In this document: positions 1-5,359 of the stretch, in pieces
Layout of the letters: every line of letters begins with the position of its first letter
How positions within the stretch are numbered: the stretch's first letter is position 1
Assembly (NCBI GenBank): GCA_015233285.1
Contig: JADFYA010000262.1
Span: forward strand, 1-5,359
Direction: 5' to 3'
DNA: 5,359 bases
Source: Deltaproteobacteria bacterium
GTDB lineage: Bacteria > Desulfobacterota > JADFXK01
Made by a program: the position numbers and the translations under genes
Notes under the pieces: generated by a model
Seen by the model: only the letters and a program-made list of their open reading frames with translations
What the model was told of the DNA's origin: nothing
The model's database searches: none

Positions 1-1
1 G

Positions 2-133
2 GCGGCGGGGTTGCTGGTTGTTTCCGATGAACTGTCCAGCCTGAAGTGGAAGCATGGCTTTCGGGACCCGGTTTTTAAAGAAGCGGCTGTGACCGGCTTT
101 AGGAGCATTGCCGAGGTGGCGTCCATCATCTAA
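2..133 (+). CDS. Nucleoside phosphorylase-family protein, C-terminal fragment
   Basis: An open frame enters from the left edge and ends at TAA (131-133), leaving 43 C-terminal residues. Near its start is the segment LLVVSDEL, followed by KWKHGF and FRDPVFKE. In the PNP/UDP (NP-I) phosphorylase superfamily, a hydrophobic strand leading to Ser-Asp near the C-terminus carries the aspartate that protonates the purine base or orders the active site. The SDEL context followed by a W-x-x-GF segment resembles bacterial members annotated simply as nucleoside phosphorylase. Such enzymes cleave nucleosides, or related N-glycosides, in the cytoplasm for salvage. Substrate cannot be judged from this tail, and the start and most of the active site lie outside the window. 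The assignment rests on pattern memory of one short motif. An unrelated protein with a similar tail remains possible. It lies 186 bases upstream of ligA on the same strand. Confidence 0.55.
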   Translation, partial: AAGLLVVSDELSSLKWKHGFRDPVFKEAAVTGFRSIAEVASII

Positions 134-2344
<2,211 letters not shown>

Positions 2345-2346
2345 TC

Positions 2347-2361
2347 AGCCGTCCGGCTTTT
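2347..2361 (+). terminator. Weak terminator-like hairpin after ligA
   Basis: Two bases past the ligA stop, AGCC (2347-2350) can pair with GGCT (2355-2358) around a 4-base loop, running directly into TTTT (2358-2361). A 4-bp stem is much shorter than a typical intrinsic terminator, so at best it would attenuate readthrough into acyP. It could equally be chance. Confidence 0.15.
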
Positions 2362-2396
2362 GTGCGCTGCGTCGGAATAAACTGCCGGGGATCTTC

Positions 2397-2402
2397 GGAG
2401 GT
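2397..2402 (+). promoter_or_regulatory. Ribosome binding site of acyP
   Basis: A full Shine-Dalgarno hexamer GGAGGT lies 7 bases before ATG 2410. It fixes the acyP start there rather than at the in-frame GTG at 2362, which would add 16 residues unlike the family. It is the strongest ribosome site in the window. Confidence 0.85.
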
Positions 2403-2409
2403 AAAAGAT

Positions 2410-2688
2410 ATGGCCACCACCAGAGCCAACGCGACTGTCAAAGGAAGGGTCCAGGGGGTGTTTTTCCGGGCCACGACCAGCCAGGAAGCTTTTCGGCTGG
2501 GAGTCACCGGGTGGGTCAGGAACCTGAACAATGGCGACGTGGAAGCGGTGATCGAAGGTGAAATCAAGGCGGTGGAAGCCCTGGTCGCCTGGCTCCATCG
2601 CGGCCCGTCCCGAGCCCAGGTCACCGAGGTCAAAGTTGATTGGTCCGCCGCAACCGGAGAATTTAAGAATTTTAATACCCGGTACTGA
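2410..2688 (+). CDS. acyP: Acylphosphatase
   Basis: Small cytoplasmic enzyme that hydrolyses the carboxyl-phosphate bond of acyl phosphates such as acetyl phosphate or 1,3-bisphosphoglycerate. The product is 92 aa, the normal family size. The first signature is GRVQGVFFR (12-20), ending in the phosphate-binding arginine R20. The second is GWVRNLNNGDVE (34-45), with the catalytic asparagine N38. Next comes the GPSRAQVTEV segment (about 65-74), and the C-terminus is the usual aromatic, basic strand ending in FNTRY. The predicted product is a single alpha/beta ferredoxin-like domain without signal peptide or membrane segment. It starts 65 bases after ligA on the same strand and may share its transcript. 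Its last 17 bases overlap the 3' end of the convergent tsaB. The physiological role of bacterial acylphosphatases is poorly defined, so the link to ligA is positional only. Confidence 0.96.
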   Translation: MATTRANATVKGRVQGVFFRATTSQEAFRLGVTGWVRNLNNGDVEAVIEGEIKAVEALVAWLHRGPSRAQVTEVKVDWSAATGEFKNFNTRY

Positions 2689-3379
2689 CAGGCGGCTGGA
2701 CGAATATTTCGGCGTCGGAAGCCCGGATATATAAAGGTGTCAAGGCGTCGAGATCATGATTTCGGCCTGAGGTCAACTCGTCCAGGCCCAGAAAAGCCGT
2801 TTTGGCCGGGCTGAGATAATTCAACCCCGGTGGAGCCATAATGGCCAGGCTACCCCGGTGGTCTAAAATTCGTTGCCGGTAGAGGCTCGGTCCGTCTCCG
2901 GCAAAGATAACCGGCTCTGGGGGAAGGGTATCCAGAAAAGCTTCAAGCGTGACGCACACCTCGGGCCGGACTTTGACCACCGGGCCGGTGTCCCGGCATT
3001 GATATAGGCCGGTAAAAACTTGTTTTTTCTTGGCGTCCAGGACAGGACAGATAAGATGCCGGCAGCCAAAGAAATTGGCGGCCAGGACATCGAGCGTCGA
3101 TACTCCGACTAGAGGCATCCCCGTGGCCAGAGCCAAACCCTTGGCCGCGGCCATGCCGATCCTTAAGCCGGTGAAGCTTCCCGGACCGCGGGTAACGGCC
3201 AATCCGTCCAGGTCGGCCAACCTCAACCTCGTTTCAGTCAGCAGTCGGTCAATGGCCAGATGAAGCCGTTTGGAATGAGTCTCCGGGACGTTCAGGAGAC
3301 GCTCGCCCAAAAGCCTTTCTCCATCCACAATTGCCACACTACCGGCCATAGTGGCCGTATCAATTCCCAGTATTTTCAT
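2672..3379 (-). CDS. tsaB: tRNA threonylcarbamoyladenosine biosynthesis protein TsaB
   Basis: Subunit of the bacterial complex (with TsaD and TsaE) that places threonylcarbamoyl on A37 of tRNAs reading ANN codons. TsaB is the noncatalytic partner that dimerises with TsaD. The product is 235 aa, normal length. It has the ASKHA ATPase-like fold: MKILGIDTAT at the N-terminus (1-10), HSKRL (35-39), RGPGSFTGLRIG (64-75, the family hallmark), GVSTLD (92-97), PVLDAKKKQVF (112-122), and a C-terminal TPLYIRASDAE stretch (214-224). The TsaD metal-binding HxxxH motif is not expected in TsaB and is not seen, which separates it from TsaD. The ATG at 3379-3377 gives the canonical start, but no clear Shine-Dalgarno precedes it. 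The gene is divergent from recD2 and convergent with acyP, so it is probably transcribed alone or with genes further left only by readthrough. TsaB is commonly essential. tsaD and tsaE are not in the window. Confidence 0.97.
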   Translation of the reverse strand: MKILGIDTATMAGSVAIVDGERLLGERLLNVPETHSKRLHLAIDRLLTETRLRLADLDGLAVTRGPGSFTGLRIGMAAAKGLALATGMPLVGVSTLDVLAANFFGCRHLICPVLDAKKKQVFTGLYQCRDTGPVVKVRPEVCVTLEAFLDTLPPEPVIFAGDGPSLYRQRILDHRGSLAIMAPPGLNYLSPAKTAFLGLDELTSGRNHDLDALTPLYIRASDAEIFVQPPVSTGY

Positions 3380-3385
3380 AGATTC

Positions 3386-3427
3386 GGTTTCGAGTTGCAG
3401 GTTTCGGGTTTCGAGTTACGGGTTGGC
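3386..3427. repeat. Degenerate heptanucleotide tandem repeat (RGTTTCG-like)
   Basis: GGTTTCG occurs exactly at 3386, 3400 and 3407, all in the same 7-base register, and diverged units fill 3393, 3414 and 3421 in that register (AGTTGCA, AGTTACG, GGTTGGC). The 11-mer GGTTTCGAGTT occurs twice, 21 bases apart (3386-3396 and 3407-3417), which is three 7-base units. The array begins 6 bases upstream of the tsaB start codon and so would lie in the tsaB 5' leader. I recall translated forms of similar repeats (FELRV/VSGFEL-like peptides) from spurious ORFs in deltaproteobacterial genomes, but that is memory, not a search. Function is unknown. Confidence 0.7.
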
Positions 3428-3456
3428 CGGTTGCGCGTTCAGGGCAACCCTAGGCC
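3425..3456. other. Imperfect GC-rich inverted repeat between tsaB and recD2
   Basis: GGCCGGTTGC (3425-3434) can pair with GCAACC (3444-3449) and, after a 3-base bulge CTA, with GGCC (3453-3456). This gives a 6+4 bp stem with a 9-base loop. It directly follows the heptad repeats in the divergent intergenic region. No T-run flanks it on either strand, so it is not an obvious terminator. It could be an operator or RNA leader structure, or chance in GC-rich DNA rich in GGCC. Confidence 0.3.
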
Positions 3457-3517
3457 GGTCTGATATCGTCCTCAAATGGTGAGTTATGCCCATCCTGGGC
3501 GGCCGGCTCCAAGTACC

Positions 3518-3549
3518 AAAGGATGAATATGATCAAATCGGATCATCCT
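3518..3549 (+). promoter_or_regulatory. recD2 ribosome binding site within alternative inverted repeats
   Basis: AAAGGA (3518-3523) lies 5 bases before ATG 3529 and decides that start over ATG 3523, which directly abuts AAAGG, and ATG 3574, which has no ribosome site. AGGATGA (3520-3526), covering part of this site, is complementary to TCATCCT (3543-3549). Separately, ATGATC (3529-3534), the start codon and following codon, is complementary to GATCAT (3541-3546). The two pairings share the same 3' arm and exclude each other. The Shine-Dalgarno call is fairly safe, but the structural role is speculative. Confidence 0.55.
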
Positions 3550-5359
3550 GAAAATTTAAATCTGTTTTCGCTAATGACCTTGCAGGGTCAGGTAGAACGG
3601 GTGACCTATGTTAATGATGAGACAAATTATACCGTGCTCAAGCTCAAGGTGAAAGGGGCGCGGGATCTGGTCACGGTGGTCGGTTCTCTGGCCGCGGTCA
3701 CTCCAGGGGAGATACTACAACTAACCGGCACCTGGAGTCAACATCCCAAATTCGGGGAACAGTTCAACGTTAAAGATTACCGCTCCATCGTGCCGGCTGA
3801 GGCCGGGGGGATTGAAAAATATTTGGGCTCGGGATTGGTCAAGGGGATCGGGCCGGTTATGGCTAAGCGGATCGTGGCTGTTTTTGGGGCGGACACTCTA
3901 AAAATTATCGAGGAATCACCGGAAAAGTTGTTTAGTGTGGCCGGGATCGGGCGGAAACGGGTGGGCCTGATCAGTCAGGCCTGGCAAGAGCAAAAAGAAA
4001 TCCGGGAGGTGATGATTTTTCTACAAGGGCATGGGGTAAGCACGGTCTACGCAGTCAGGATTTTTAAACGCTACGGGCGGGAAGCGGTTGATGTCGTAAC
4101 TGAAAATCCTTACCGGCTGGCCGAAGACATTTTTGGCATCGGGTTTATCACCGCGGACAAGATCGCGGCCAACATGGGCATACCCAAGGATTCCCCAGCC
4201 CGGTGCCAGGCCGGCCTATTGTATGTGCTTAAGGAACGGGGCGACGACGGCCATGTCTACTATCCGGAAGATCAACTGCTGGAGGAGACCCGTGATCTTC
4301 TTGACATCCCTTTGGAAAGATTAGCAGAAGCCCTTTCGGCCCGGCTGGCCGCGGGGGATGTGGCGGCAGAAGAAAAAATTGTTCCTCAAGTTCATGACGG
4401 CCGCCCTTTCGGCCGGCCCATTTACCTGGCCAAGCTCTATGCCGCAGAACGGAATGCCGCGTCCAGATTATCTGATTTGGGTTATTATCCTTCCGGGGCG
4501 GGCCGGATAGACGCCGAGGCGGCCCTGGCCTGGGTGGCCCGGGAGATGGGTCTGACTCTGGCCCCGAAGCAGGCCGAGGCGGTCAAAGCGGCTCTAAACA
4601 GGAAGGTGATGGTCATTACCGGCGGGCCGGGTACGGGTAAGACAACCATTGTAAAGGCGATCTTAAGAGTTTTTGAAAGCGGCGGCTGTAGTGTGCTTCT
4701 GGCCGCACCCACCGGCCGGGCGGCTAAGCGTTTGGCCGAGTCGTGCGGGTGTCCGGCCAAGACCATTCATCGGTTGCTGGAATTTAGTCCTAAAGATCGT
4801 CAATTCAAAAAAAATGAAGAGCACCCTTTGAATGCCGATGTGATCATTGTGGACGAAGCCTCCATGATCGATATTGCTCTGATGAACTCTCTGGTGCGGG
4901 CCATTCCTCTGTCGAGTTCCATAATTCTGGTCGGCGATGTGGACCAACTGCCGTCTGTGGGCCCTGGTAACGTGCTAAAGGATGTCATTTATTCTCACCG
5001 GTTTCCCGTAGTCAGGTTGAACCAAATCTTTCGCCAGGCAGAATCCAGCTTGATCGTAGTCAACGCCCATCTCATTAACCGCGGAGAATTTCCCATAATT
5101 GACGTTCCCGAAGGGAAACTGACCGATTTTTACTTTATTGAGCAGGAAGACCCGGCCAAGGTTATTTCCACCATATTGAAATTGCTCATGGAGCGGATCC
5201 CTCAGCGCTTCGGGTTCGATCCGGTGGAAGATGTCCAGGTCCTCACTCCGATGCACAAGGGTCTCATCGGGGCCGGAAACTTGAATCAGACTATTCAGAC
5301 GGCCTTGAACCCCCAGGGGGATCAGGTTGTTCGGGGAGGGCGGGTTTACCGGGTGGGGG
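3529..5359 (+). CDS. recD2: RecD2-type (RecD/YrrC) ATP-dependent DNA helicase, 3' truncated by window
   Basis: Superfamily 1B 5'-3' DNA helicase acting in DNA repair. RecD2 works outside a RecBCD complex. The frame is open to the right edge: 610 codons of an expected 720-750. Domains in order: N-terminal OB-like region (about 17-90); helix-hairpin-helix region with VKGIGPVMAKRIV (104-116), VAGIGRKRV (137-145) and IFGIGFITADKIA (201-213); then the motor. Q-motif glutamine Q348; Walker A GGPGTGKTT (365-373); motif Ia APTGRAAKRLAE (393-404); Walker B VIIVDEAS (438-445); motif III LVGDVDQLPSVGPG (467-480); FRQAESS (501-507); and VLTPMHKG (571-578), the start of the 2A part. Motif VI and the C-terminus lie beyond the window. 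The long N-terminal region with helix-hairpin-helix repeats separates RecD2 from RecBCD-type RecD. An in-frame TAG at 3451 bounds the start; ATG 3529 has the best-spaced ribosome site. No internal frameshift was seen. Confidence 0.96.
   Translation, partial: MIKSDHPENLNLFSLMTLQGQVERVTYVNDETNYTVLKLKVKGARDLVTVVGSLAAVTPGEILQLTGTWSQHPKFGEQFNVKDYRSIVPAEAGGIEKYLGSGLVKGIGPVMAKRIVAVFGADTLKIIEESPEKLFSVAGIGRKRVGLISQAWQEQKEIREVMIFLQGHGVSTVYAVRIFKRYGREAVDVVTENPYRLAEDIFGIGFITADKIAANMGIPKDSPARCQAGLLYVLKERGDDGHVYYPEDQLLEETRDLLDIPLERLAEALSARLAAGDVAAEEKIVPQVHDGRPFGRPIYLAKLYAAERNAASRLSDLGYYPSGAGRIDAEAALAWVAREMGLTLAPKQAEAVKAALNRKVMVITGGPGTGKTTIVKAILRVFESGGCSVLLAAPTGRAAKRLAESCGCPAKTIHRLLEFSPKDRQFKKNEEHPLNADVIIVDEASMIDIALMNSLVRAIPLSSSIILVGDVDQLPSVGPGNVLKDVIYSHRFPVVRLNQIFRQAESSLIVVNAHLINRGEFPIIDVPEGKLTDFYFIEQEDPAKVISTILKLLMERIPQRFGFDPVEDVQVLTPMHKGLIGAGNLNQTIQTALNPQGDQVVRGGRVYRVG

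Noticed and set aside
3260..3463. Plus-strand open frame covering the tsaB 5' end and the heptad repeat
   Set aside because: Its C-terminal FEL-V repeats are just the translation of the 7-base tandem array, and the rest is antisense to tsaB.
3438..3466. Possible recD2 promoter TTCAGG, 17-base spacer, TGATAT
   Set aside because: Only about half of the positions match the sigma-70 consensus in each box, which is too weak to call.

Overview
The window looks like ordinary bacterial chromosome of moderately high GC, roughly 55% by eye. It carries five protein genes, four of which I recognise with high confidence: NAD+-dependent DNA ligase (ligA), acylphosphatase (acyP), the tRNA t6A-modification protein TsaB, and the 5' part of a RecD2-type helicase. 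LigA and RecD2 together point to a bacterium. The phosphorylase-like tail, the gene content, and a heptanucleotide repeat whose translated form resembles hypothetical peptides I recall from deltaproteobacteria suggest Desulfobacterota or a neighbouring phylum. That placement is inference, not proof.

Layout: 2-133 (+) is the C-terminal tail of a probable nucleoside phosphorylase-family protein. 134-319 is a non-coding leader with several short inverted repeats. 320-2344 (+) is complete ligA. 2410-2688 (+) is acyP with a textbook ribosome binding site. 2672-3379 (-) is tsaB, convergent with acyP and overlapping its 3' end by 17 bases. 3380-3528 is the divergent tsaB/recD2 intergenic region, with a degenerate 7-bp tandem repeat and an imperfect GC-rich hairpin. 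From 3529 (+) recD2 runs off the right edge, with 610 codons visible.

The genes do not form one pathway. ligA and recD2 both act in DNA replication and repair but are separate transcription units, interrupted by tsaB on the other strand. acyP may be co-transcribed with ligA across a 65-base gap. tsaB serves tRNA modification.

I found no mobile element, CRISPR array, RNA gene, toxin-antitoxin pair or defence cassette, and no evidence of a new biological system. The observations most worth a second look are the heptad repeat, a roughly threefold excess of the tetramer CCGG that extends into non-coding DNA, and alternative pairings around the recD2 ribosome binding site. All key motifs visible in the four recognised proteins are intact, and no frameshift was seen.
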